Assembly (NCBI GenBank): GCA_003566215.1
Contig: PXEJ01000039.1
Location: 1-5,955, forward strand
Direction: 5' to 3'
DNA: 5,955 bases
Source of the DNA: Cyanobacteria bacterium T3Sed10_376R1m
Lineage (GTDB): Bacteria; Cyanobacteriota; Cyanobacteriia; Cyanobacteriales; Cyanobacteriaceae
Shown: positions 1-5,169 of the stretch, piece by piece
Layout of the letters: each line of letters begins with the position of its first letter
How positions within the stretch are numbered: the stretch's first letter is position 1
Program-made: the position numbers and the translations under genes
Notes under the pieces: model-generated
The model's database searches: none
Told to the model about the DNA's origin: nothing
What the model saw: only the letters and a program-made list of their open reading frames with translations

Positions 1-744
1 AGGATTGCCAGACTCAGATAGTTTATAGCTACCTTCTTGTAAACCATGTTTAACAGCTACTCTCTCATCAAAAACAAAACATTCTCCTTGCCACAAACTT
101 TCCTCTTCAGGAATTTCTTGCAAATATTTCAGAATACCTCCTTGGAGATGATACACTTCCTTAAAACCTTTACTCAACATTAAAGAGGTCACTTTTTCGC
201 AACGTATTCCTCCTGTACAGAACAAAGCTACTTTTTCTTGTTTATTATGGCTTAAATCGTTTTCAATATAATCATTAAATTCTTTAAAAGAGTTAATGTG
301 AGGATTTTCTGCTTTTCTAAATGTGCCTATTTTATATTCATATTCATTACGAGTATCAACAACTCTAACATTAGGTTGAGAAATTAATTGATTCCATTCT
401 TTGGGGGAAATATATGTCCCTACTTTTTCTTCTGGATTAGCTTCAGGAATACCAAAGGTAATAATCTCTGGTTTGATTTTTACTTTCATTCTTTCAAAAG
501 GAATGATATTCGTTGAGGTTAATTTTACTTCAAATTCTTGGTTATTAAGTTCATTTTTTATTTGTTCAATAATAGTTTCTATGGCTTTATTTTCTCCGAC
601 AATATTGCTATTAATTCCTTCTTCAGCAATTAAAATTGTACCTTTTATGGATAAGTTATTACACAATTCTAGTAGTCTGCTTTGTAATTCCAGAAGATTG
701 TTGATTTGGGTAAAAAGATAGAAAGAAGCAAAGGTGTAATTCAT
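1..744 (-). CDS. trhO: tRNA uridine-34 hydroxylase TrhO (rhodanese domain), C-terminus cut by window edge
   Basis: Reading from the ATG at 744-742 gives 248 codons open to the left edge. Residues 1-95 form the N-terminal alpha/beta domain typical of TrhO (KGTILIAEEGIN at 34-45). Residues 109-210 are a rhodanese domain, with VVDTRNEYE at 128-136 and the active loop CTGGIRCEK at 176-184. C176 is the expected catalytic cysteine, and C182 is the second conserved cysteine. FVFDERVAV at 223-231 is the hallmark that follows the rhodanese domain. By family knowledge, TrhO uses O2 to make 5-hydroxyuridine at position 34 of tRNAs in the cytoplasm. The remaining C-terminus, usually a Cys-containing tail, lies outside the window. 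The N-terminus begins directly with the conserved YTFASFY region, which supports this start; no Shine-Dalgarno sequence is visible, as is common in cyanobacteria. The gene is transcribed divergently from the transporter at 923. No frameshift is seen. Confidence 0.94.
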   Translation of the reverse strand, partial: MNYTFASFYLFTQINNLLELQSRLLELCNNLSIKGTILIAEEGINSNIVGENKAIETIIEQIKNELNNQEFEVKLTSTNIIPFERMKVKIKPEIITFGIPEANPEEKVGTYISPKEWNQLISQPNVRVVDTRNEYEYKIGTFRKAENPHINSFKEFNDYIENDLSHNKQEKVALFCTGGIRCEKVTSLMLSKGFKEVYHLQGGILKYLQEIPEEESLWQGECFVFDERVAVKHGLQEGSYKLSESGNP

Positions 745-769
745 GGAAAATATGCTGGTAACTTTTAAG

Positions 770-786
770 TAATTTAGTCTAAATTA
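770..786. repeat. 17-bp interrupted palindrome between divergent genes, possible operator
   Basis: TAATTTAG (770-777) and CTAAATTA (779-786) are perfect inverted arms around a single T. The site lies 26 bases upstream of trhO and overlaps its candidate -10 box. Its core ATTTAGTCTAAA recurs exactly at 3281-3292, and AGTCTAAATT recurs at 877-886. A repressor or activator site is inferred from symmetry and location; I do not recognise it as NtcA, LexA, Fur or a Pho box. Confidence 0.4.
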
Positions 787-805
787 GAAAGAAATTAGAT
801 GTAAA
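776..805 (-). promoter_or_regulatory. candidate promoter for trhO
   Basis: On the minus strand, TTTACA (800-805, five of six matches to the -35 consensus) is followed after 18 bases by TAGACT (776-781, four of six matches to the -10 consensus). Transcription would start around 769, giving a leader of about 25 bases. The -10 box lies inside the 17-bp palindrome at 770-786, and the -35 box overlaps the palindrome at 801-812. The -10 match is weak, so this is only a candidate. Confidence 0.3.
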
Positions 806-807
806 AT

Positions 808-837
808 TTTACGGTTTAGATTAACGAATTTTATTAT
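808..837 (+). promoter_or_regulatory. candidate promoter for the DMT transporter gene
   Basis: TTTACG (808-813, four of six matches to the -35 consensus) is followed after 18 bases by TATTAT (832-837, five of six matches to the -10 consensus). Transcription would start near 844, leaving a leader of about 80 bases before the ATG at 923. A perfect 12-bp palindrome, GTAAAATTTTAC (801-812), overlaps the -35 box. The spacing GTA-N6-TAC is two bases short of an NtcA site (GTA-N8-TAC), so an NtcA call is not made. Confidence 0.4.
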
Positions 838-922
838 AGCTTGAGGAGCATTTTTTTTCGATGGTCTTTGCTCAAAAGTCTAAATTTGGGTAGTTTATCA
901 ATTAAGATGAAGAAATGTAACA

Positions 923-1930
923 ATGTTTTGCAAACCGATGGAATCAAAAACTAATCCTAATTCAGCTTTTCTCAATTCGTTAATTTACATTGCGCCTTTT
1001 TTTCTTTGGGGAAGTGCAATGGTAGCAATGAAGGGTATAGTTACCCAAACTACTCCTTTATTTATGGGGGGAGTGCGCATTTTACCTGCGGGAATTTTGG
1101 TATTGTTATTTGCGATGGTGAAGGGGAAGTCTTTCCCTAAGTCTTGGGTTGCATGGGGTTGGATTTTACTTTTTGGGTTGGTAGATGGGGCGATGTTTCA
1201 AGGCTTTTTGTCGGAAGGATTGATGCGTACTGGTGCTGGTTTGGGTTCAGTTATGATTGATTCTCAACCTTTGGCGGTGGCTATTTTGTGCCGTTGGTTG
1301 TTTAAGGACATAATTGGTTTTTGGGGGTGGTTGGGTTTAGTTTTTGGTATTGTGGGTATTGCTCTAATTGGTTTGCCTGATGTTTGGATTACGAGTATTT
1401 TTGAGGGAAATTTGGGGGAATTTAATTTTAATTGGTTAGATTTGTTCAATAATGGCGAATGGCTTATGTTATTAGCTTCTTTGTCTATGGCAGTGGGTAC
1501 TGTGATGATTCCTTTTGTTTCTCGTCATGTGGATACGGTGGTGGCTACGGGGTGGCACATGATTATTGGCGGCATTGTTTTATTTTCCCTCAGTGCTGGT
1601 TTTGAGTCTTCTCAGTGGGTTAATTTGGATTTGGGGGGATGGCTTTGTTTGGGTTATGCCACTATATTTGGAAGTGCGATCGCTTATGGGGTATTCTTTT
1701 ATTTAGCTAGTAAAGGTAATATAACCAGTCTGAGTGCGTTAACTTTTCTTACTCCAATATTTGCTTTGAGTTTTGGCAATTTATTATTAGGTGAAGAACT
1801 TTCTTTGTTACAATGGCAGGGAGTTTGTTTAACTTTGGTCAGTATTTATTTGATTAATCAACGAGAAAAAATTAGTAAAAACTGGATTAATTTAAAACCC
1901 AAATTAAATTTTTTAAAACTATACAACTAA
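923..1930 (+). CDS. EamA/DMT-superfamily transporter, ten predicted membrane helices
   Basis: The 335-residue product is an integral inner-membrane protein with about ten hydrophobic segments: near 19-36, 46-66, 76-96, 103-123, 132-151, 179-198, 208-226, 239-260, 267-289 and 297-312. It has two EamA-type halves (about 20-150 and 178-312), joined by a hydrophilic stretch at 153-178. The first half has APFFLWGSAMVAMKG (24-38) and GLGSVMIDSQPL (106-117). The second half ends with the usual LTFLTPIFALSFGNLLLGEE (273-292). This pattern resembles a cyanobacterial DMT group that I recall being shared with a plastid WAT1-like protein. The substrate is unknown; export of a small metabolite is the family expectation. 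Two starts are possible, 923 or ATG 938 (MESKTN), and neither has a clear Shine-Dalgarno sequence. The stop at 908-910 bounds the frame upstream. The coding strand is rich in T and G, as expected for hydrophobic codons. One HIP1 site lies inside. Confidence 0.9.
   Translation: MFCKPMESKTNPNSAFLNSLIYIAPFFLWGSAMVAMKGIVTQTTPLFMGGVRILPAGILVLLFAMVKGKSFPKSWVAWGWILLFGLVDGAMFQGFLSEGLMRTGAGLGSVMIDSQPLAVAILCRWLFKDIIGFWGWLGLVFGIVGIALIGLPDVWITSIFEGNLGEFNFNWLDLFNNGEWLMLLASLSMAVGTVMIPFVSRHVDTVVATGWHMIIGGIVLFSLSAGFESSQWVNLDLGGWLCLGYATIFGSAIAYGVFFYLASKGNITSLSALTFLTPIFALSFGNLLLGEELSLLQWQGVCLTLVSIYLINQREKISKNWINLKPKLNFLKLYN
1676..1683. repeat. HIP1 octamer GCGATCGC
   Basis: This is an exact copy of the highly iterated palindrome HIP1, which is over-represented in many cyanobacterial genomes. 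It lies within the transporter gene and supports a cyanobacterial origin. Confidence 0.85.
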
Positions 1931-1965
1931 TAAAACAATTACGTAAATTAGCCATTTATTTAGCA

Positions 1966-1994
1966 TAGATAAAAATAAAATCATAATCGATAAT
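1966..1994 (+). promoter_or_regulatory. candidate promoter for the pentapeptide-repeat gene
   Basis: TAGATA (1966-1971, four of six matches to the -35 consensus) is followed after 17 bases by GATAAT (1989-1994, five of six matches to the -10 consensus). The predicted start near 2001 gives a leader of about 26 bases. The 96-base gap after the transporter has no hairpin-plus-U-tract terminator that I can see, so readthrough from the transporter gene is also possible. Confidence 0.4.
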
Positions 1995-2026
1995 GAAAGT
2001 TACATCATGAACAAAATATTGTAGTT

Positions 2027-2986
2027 ATGGATGTCGATGAATTGCTCAGATTATATTTTCAAGGAAGAAAAGATTTTAGCCGTCTTAATCTTTCTAACAC
2101 CGAGATTATCCAAGTTAATCTAACCCAAATAGATTTAAGCTATAGTAATTTGAGTTGGAGTAATCTGAGTGCTGTTGACTTAAGTGGAGCTGATTTAAGT
2201 CACGCTGATTTAGTCAATAGTCGTGTTATTAGCTCAAAATTGATTGGAACAAATTTACATCATACCGACTTAAGTTATGCAGATTTAAGTTGGACTAATT
2301 TTAATGGTGCAGACTTAAGTTATGCAGATTTAAGCTACGCTAATTTAAGCAAGGCTTTTTTATCAAATGTTAATTTAGTCGGAGCAAATTTAACCGGGGC
2401 AAATTTAACCGGGGTAATGGTAACGGGAGTTGATTTTAGTTATGCTAATCTTTCGGAAGCCAATCTAACTGGCATAAGTTTGATTGGGGCAGATTTTGGC
2501 AGGGCAAATTTATCTGGGGGCAATTTACAGAGTTGCAATTTGGCAGAATCAGATTTTAGCCGTGGGGATTTGCGAGGGTGTCAATTGAGAAATGCTAATT
2601 TAGAGGAGGCAATTTTTAGTAGTGCGAATTTAACTAAAGCCAATTTAAGGGGTGCAAATTTGAGTGGTGCTCAGTTGCGCAATATTGGGAATAATCAATT
2701 TAATGTGTCTCAATTGAGAAAGAAAACTGGGGGAAAAGGGAGAATATTATTTATTAATGCAAATTTAAAAAAGATCAATTTTGAGGGAGCAGTTTTAGAA
2801 AATTGCTTTTTTCATTATGCTTTATTATCAGAGGCGATCTTGTTGGATGTCAATTTGAATCGGGGTAGTTTTATCGGTGCGGATTTACAAAATGCTGATT
2901 TGAGAAATGCTGATTTGAGAAATAGTAGTTTAGGTAATGCTAATCTCTCTCAAACAAAGATGCCCGATGGATCAATTCATCCTTGA
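2027..2986 (+). CDS. pentapeptide-repeat protein, cytosolic
   Basis: The product has 319 residues. A short N-terminal cap helix (MDVDELLRLYFQGRKDF) leads into A(D/N)LxX repeats. The central hydrophobic residue (L, F, I or V) falls at every fifth position from F17 to L217, which is 41 repeats. Residues 219-241 form a basic, non-repeat insert (RKKTGGKGR at 231-239). The repeats then resume at F242 and continue to L307, a further 14. The end, KMPDGSIHP, is a common C-terminal cap in cyanobacterial members. Such proteins fold as a right-handed quadrilateral beta helix, with four repeats per turn. No signal peptide, membrane helix or fused enzyme domain is present, so it is probably a cytoplasmic binding scaffold. 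The specific role is unknown: most cyanobacterial members have none assigned, and nothing seen argues for a Qnr/MfpA-type gyrase mimic. No Shine-Dalgarno sequence is visible. The start is supported by the conserved cap beginning at this ATG. Confidence 0.93.
   Translation: MDVDELLRLYFQGRKDFSRLNLSNTEIIQVNLTQIDLSYSNLSWSNLSAVDLSGADLSHADLVNSRVISSKLIGTNLHHTDLSYADLSWTNFNGADLSYADLSYANLSKAFLSNVNLVGANLTGANLTGVMVTGVDFSYANLSEANLTGISLIGADFGRANLSGGNLQSCNLAESDFSRGDLRGCQLRNANLEEAIFSSANLTKANLRGANLSGAQLRNIGNNQFNVSQLRKKTGGKGRILFINANLKKINFEGAVLENCFFHYALLSEAILLDVNLNRGSFIGADLQNADLRNADLRNSSLGNANLSQTKMPDGSIHP
2267..2334 (+). repeat. exact 23-bp direct repeat inside the pentapeptide gene
   Basis: A 23-base segment (starting GACTTAAGTTATGC) occurs at 2267-2289 and again at 2312-2334, offset by 45 bases or three pentapeptides. 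The encoded segments are DLSYADLSWT and DLSYADLSYA. Identity that includes synonymous positions points to fairly recent duplication or gene conversion rather than protein-level constraint alone. Confidence 0.85.
2384..2414 (+). repeat. two-copy exact 15-bp tandem repeat
   Basis: The unit GCAAATTTAACCGGG occurs at 2384-2398 and immediately again at 2399-2413, with one further base matching. Each copy encodes one pentapeptide (ANLTG), so gain or loss of a unit stays in frame. Confidence 0.9.
2891..2923 (+). repeat. two-copy exact 15-bp tandem repeat near the 3' end
   Basis: The unit AATGCTGATTTGAGA occurs at 2891-2905 and 2906-2920, followed by AAT of a third partial copy. Each unit encodes NADLR, one pentapeptide. 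Confidence 0.9.
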
Positions 2987-3356
2987 CAACCCTATACTTT
3001 GACTCTATCTGATTATTTAGGTACTGATTTTTTGTTTTTAGTCAGCCCATATTACTGGTTACTGCGATGGTTAATTTACCCGATCTTCTGCACTTCATCA
3101 GGACTTACGGAAAAGACATAATATAATAATAGAAAGAATTATCCGACAAAGAATGTTTTATCTCTGTACTTTATTCGACTAATTTGAACTATAAGAAGCT
3201 ATGATCTCTATACAGCAAGAATTTTAATTATTATTATCCGTTCAACATACTCATATAAGGGTTTCAGGGTTTAAAATTAGATTTAGTCTAAACTCAAGTT
3301 ATAAAGAAGATTTAAAAAAAGGAGGTTTTTTAAGCCTCCTCATAATTTTAAAAAAA
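2987..3356. other. 370-base convergent intergenic region without a convincing gene
   Basis: The gap separates the ends of two converging genes. No reading frame longer than about 45 codons has features of a protein; I looked for tRNA arms and known small photosystem or cytochrome subunits and saw none. It contains a perfect TTGACA at 2983-2988 with only a weak -10 (TATCTG) 17 bases on, and a perfect TATAAT at 3122-3127 without a fitting -35. It also has the motif AGGACTTACG at 3100-3109, a second copy of the ATTTAGTCTAAA core (3281-3292), and the terminator at 3314-3340. No terminator for the pentapeptide gene was found near its stop; the hairpin at 3320-3340 may serve both strands. Confidence 0.6.
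3314..3340 (-). terminator. intrinsic terminator of the secreted propeller gene
   Basis: On the minus strand, an arm AGGAGG (3340-3335) pairs with CCTCCT (3325-3320). The stem extends inward through three more pairs, one of them G-U, to a three-base loop. It is followed by an uninterrupted T run (3319-3314). It starts 16 bases past the stop codon at 3357. On the plus strand the bases after the hairpin (CATAATTTT) are a poorer U tract, so termination in that direction would be weaker. Confidence 0.9.
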
Positions 3357-5102
3357 TTATTTACTGCGAATGGTGATACCGTGTAAATCGCTGTGTTCTT
3401 TTCCTAGATAATTATGCCCTCCCGCAATAGATGGAATGGTGGCAATATCTTCAGTATTAGAACTACGCAAAACAGAAACTAAGTGTCCAGACGCACCATT
3501 TTCTGTAAGTTCAATTACCCCAACTCCCGGACAACTTCCTTGGGAAGAATGGGCAACGGAGACGGGAATCGGCCCACGAAGAGCGACTAATAAATATTTA
3601 CCATCGGGACTTGCTTCAATTAAATCAGGTGCTGGATCATTTTTGGGTAAATCAGGATCATCATTAATGGATGCCATGGCACAAGCACCCACGCCGTTAC
3701 CTTTTCCATCGGCGGAAGTCAGATCATATTGTGAATTTGTCCGGGTTGCGGTATCAAATACTTGAACTGTATTTTGAATTCTATCAATGGTGTGAACATA
3801 AAACCCTGAATTAGTCACAACCATACCATGGCTGTCACGACGGGTAGAGACACCCGGCATTTGTCCTGTGGTGTTTTCTGATTCACCATCAGAGTTACCG
3901 TTGGTGGCGGTGTTGTTTTCGTCTTTATAAACTACTGTGGGGGTGGGAAGATTGGAGAGGTTGTATAATTCTCGAAAATTACGATCATTGATTGTATAGG
4001 TGGTAAAGGTTGATTGAGTTGCCCCTGCACCGCTGGCAGAAATTCCCGCATTTAACCACATATTTCCGTTTACTTCTACTCCTCCACAGCCTGCACCGTT
4101 AATAACTTGTGAACCATATTCTCCAACAATGTTCATGGGAGTGTTTTTGGTATCGGCAACGATTAATCCCCCCCCTGCTAGGGTAATATAAGCGTGATCA
4201 CGGCTAGAAACGATGGGACAGATAATTAAATTATTTGGTCTGCCTCCTAAATCGCCATTTTTTCCTGTGGCACAGCCGTTTTCTTTACACTGTCCATTGG
4301 GGGTTAAATCTGATAAGGCTTCGGGGTTATAGCTTCCTGTTATTCTACCGATTAGATCATGATTTTGAGCATTTTGACCTAAAAATACTTTGGCGGAGTC
4401 AATAATTTGTAAATTTTTGCCTACTCCTAAGGATGCTGATTTACGGTAGTTAGCGTCAATGATTTTATCATCACGATCGCGCATAATATCAATTCGCTCT
4501 AGTAGCTTACCATTGAGATTAGCAATGAGTAAAGCACTTCCATCACTATTCCAAAAGGACATATGTACAGAACGTTCTGCTTCACTTCCTGTGGTGGCAG
4601 TAACTCGAAAAAGGGCGATCGCCTCTTTAGTTTCACCGTCAATGATGCCGACAAAACCACCGCCCGGGGTAAATAGATTAACGTTAAGATATTTATTCTG
4701 AGGATCAGTAATCATGCCGTGTAACCGCCCGAAACCGGGTAAATCGGCTAGGGTTTGACCGGTGACTCCATTTTCGTCATGTTCGACTAAAGTGGGAGGG
4801 AAAACTACTTTGACATCGCAAGGGCCTTGACCCGCAATGTTGTTGCCGTCACAGCCGAGGGGTTGGGCTGGTGTACCTGTTTTTATCTGTGTTTCTAAGT
4901 CTTGGCTATCCCATACCCAAATCCAACCGCCTTCTACTCCTACACTTTGGATGTTGGGAGCAGAATTAGATTGATCTGACCCCCATATTTCATAACCTTT
5001 AGTGTCAATGGCTACCCCTTGGGAGATGATTAGAAGGGTAGTTGCGATGGTAACTAAAAGAAGAGTAAAAGGTTTTTTAAAAAACCTTAATATATTGACC
5101 AT
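3357..5102 (-). CDS. secreted beta-propeller-like protein with recurring histidine motifs, unknown function
   Basis: The 581-residue product begins with a Sec signal peptide: basic RFFKK at 6-10, hydrophobic 11-26, and likely cleavage after GVA (29-31). The mature part looks like a seven-blade propeller of the YVTN/YncE kind. Blade-like stretches lie near 36-72, 126-170, 177-207, 290-330, 334-378, 421-461 and 491-546, with a closing strand at 571-578. Typical strand-turn cues are SPDGKYLLVAL (498-508), NTVQVFDTAT (444-453) and GGGFVGIIDGETKEAI (147-162). Histidines recur at equivalent first strands: LHGM (127-130), VHMSF (179-183), DHAYI (302-306), SHGM (424-427) and LHGI (573-576). Eight cysteines (84, 95, 272, 277, 295, 339, 474, 524) suggest disulfides in the periplasm. 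Residues 393-412 are an acidic, Asn/Gly-rich loop. It has its own promoter upstream and a strong terminator downstream, and follows a Wzc-like kinase gene. I do not recognise a named family. A surface, metal-binding or enzymatic role is possible but unproved. Confidence 0.85.
   Translation of the reverse strand: MVNILRFFKKPFTLLLVTIATTLLIISQGVAIDTKGYEIWGSDQSNSAPNIQSVGVEGGWIWVWDSQDLETQIKTGTPAQPLGCDGNNIAGQGPCDVKVVFPPTLVEHDENGVTGQTLADLPGFGRLHGMITDPQNKYLNVNLFTPGGGFVGIIDGETKEAIALFRVTATTGSEAERSVHMSFWNSDGSALLIANLNGKLLERIDIMRDRDDKIIDANYRKSASLGVGKNLQIIDSAKVFLGQNAQNHDLIGRITGSYNPEALSDLTPNGQCKENGCATGKNGDLGGRPNNLIICPIVSSRDHAYITLAGGGLIVADTKNTPMNIVGEYGSQVINGAGCGGVEVNGNMWLNAGISASGAGATQSTFTTYTINDRNFRELYNLSNLPTPTVVYKDENNTATNGNSDGESENTTGQMPGVSTRRDSHGMVVTNSGFYVHTIDRIQNTVQVFDTATRTNSQYDLTSADGKGNGVGACAMASINDDPDLPKNDPAPDLIEASPDGKYLLVALRGPIPVSVAHSSQGSCPGVGVIELTENGASGHLVSVLRSSNTEDIATIPSIAGGHNYLGKEHSDLHGITIRSK
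4615..4622. repeat. HIP1 octamer GCGATCGC
   Basis: This is a second exact HIP1 copy, inside the secreted propeller gene. A one-mismatch variant, ACGATCGC, lies nearby at 4473-4480. Its presence suggests the gene has been resident in a cyanobacterial genome rather than newly acquired. Confidence 0.85.
5069..5088. repeat. 20-bp perfect palindrome in the signal-peptide codons of the propeller gene
   Basis: AAGGTTTTTT (5069-5078) is followed directly by its reverse complement AAAAAACCTT (5079-5088). On the minus strand it spans codons 5-11 (part of L5, then R6-F7-F8-K9-K10 and part of P11), starting 14 bases after the A of the ATG. In mRNA it could fold into an eight-pair, AU-rich stem with a UUAA loop, followed by UUUU. 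It may affect translation or early termination, or may simply result from the FFKK codons. Confidence 0.75.
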
Positions 5103-5139
5103 TAATGTTATTTACTTTTTTATTTAATACTAATAGCTT

Positions 5140-5169
5140 ATTATAAGCAAGAAATAAAACAACTGTTAA
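5140..5169 (-). promoter_or_regulatory. near-consensus promoter of the secreted propeller gene
   Basis: On the minus strand, TTAACA (5169-5164, five of six matches to the -35 consensus) is followed after 18 bases by a perfect TATAAT (5145-5140). The start would be near 5133, leaving a leader of about 30 bases before the ATG at 5102. The -35 box overlaps the stop codon of the kinase gene. A 13-base inverted repeat, GCTTAT-T-ATAAGC (5136-5148), covers the -10 box and could be an operator. No Shine-Dalgarno sequence precedes the ATG. Confidence 0.7.

Noticed and set aside
401..721. 106-residue plus-strand frame
   Set aside because: It lies antisense to the well-supported trhO gene and has no domain or ribosome site of its own.
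801..812. NtcA binding site
   Set aside because: The spacing is GTA-N6-TAC rather than GTA-N8-TAC.
1264..1449. 61-residue minus-strand frame inside the transporter gene
   Set aside because: It is antisense to membrane-helix codons; its Pro/Lys-rich content is what reverse-complemented hydrophobic codons give.
3022..3047. Terminator for the pentapeptide gene (CTGA...TCAG around T runs)
   Set aside because: The arms are only four bases with a 14-base loop and no GC-rich stem.
2987..3118. Readthrough extension of the pentapeptide protein (about 44 codons in frame after its TGA)
   Set aside because: The protein already ends in the conserved MPDGSIHP cap, and the extension has no repeats or recognisable domain.
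3436..3765. 109-residue plus-strand frame inside the propeller gene
   Set aside because: It is a shadow of the longer minus-strand gene, which has a signal peptide, promoter and terminator.
4459..4701. 80-residue plus-strand frame inside the propeller gene
   Set aside because: It is a shadow of the minus-strand gene, with low-complexity Ser/Arg-rich content and no initiation signal.
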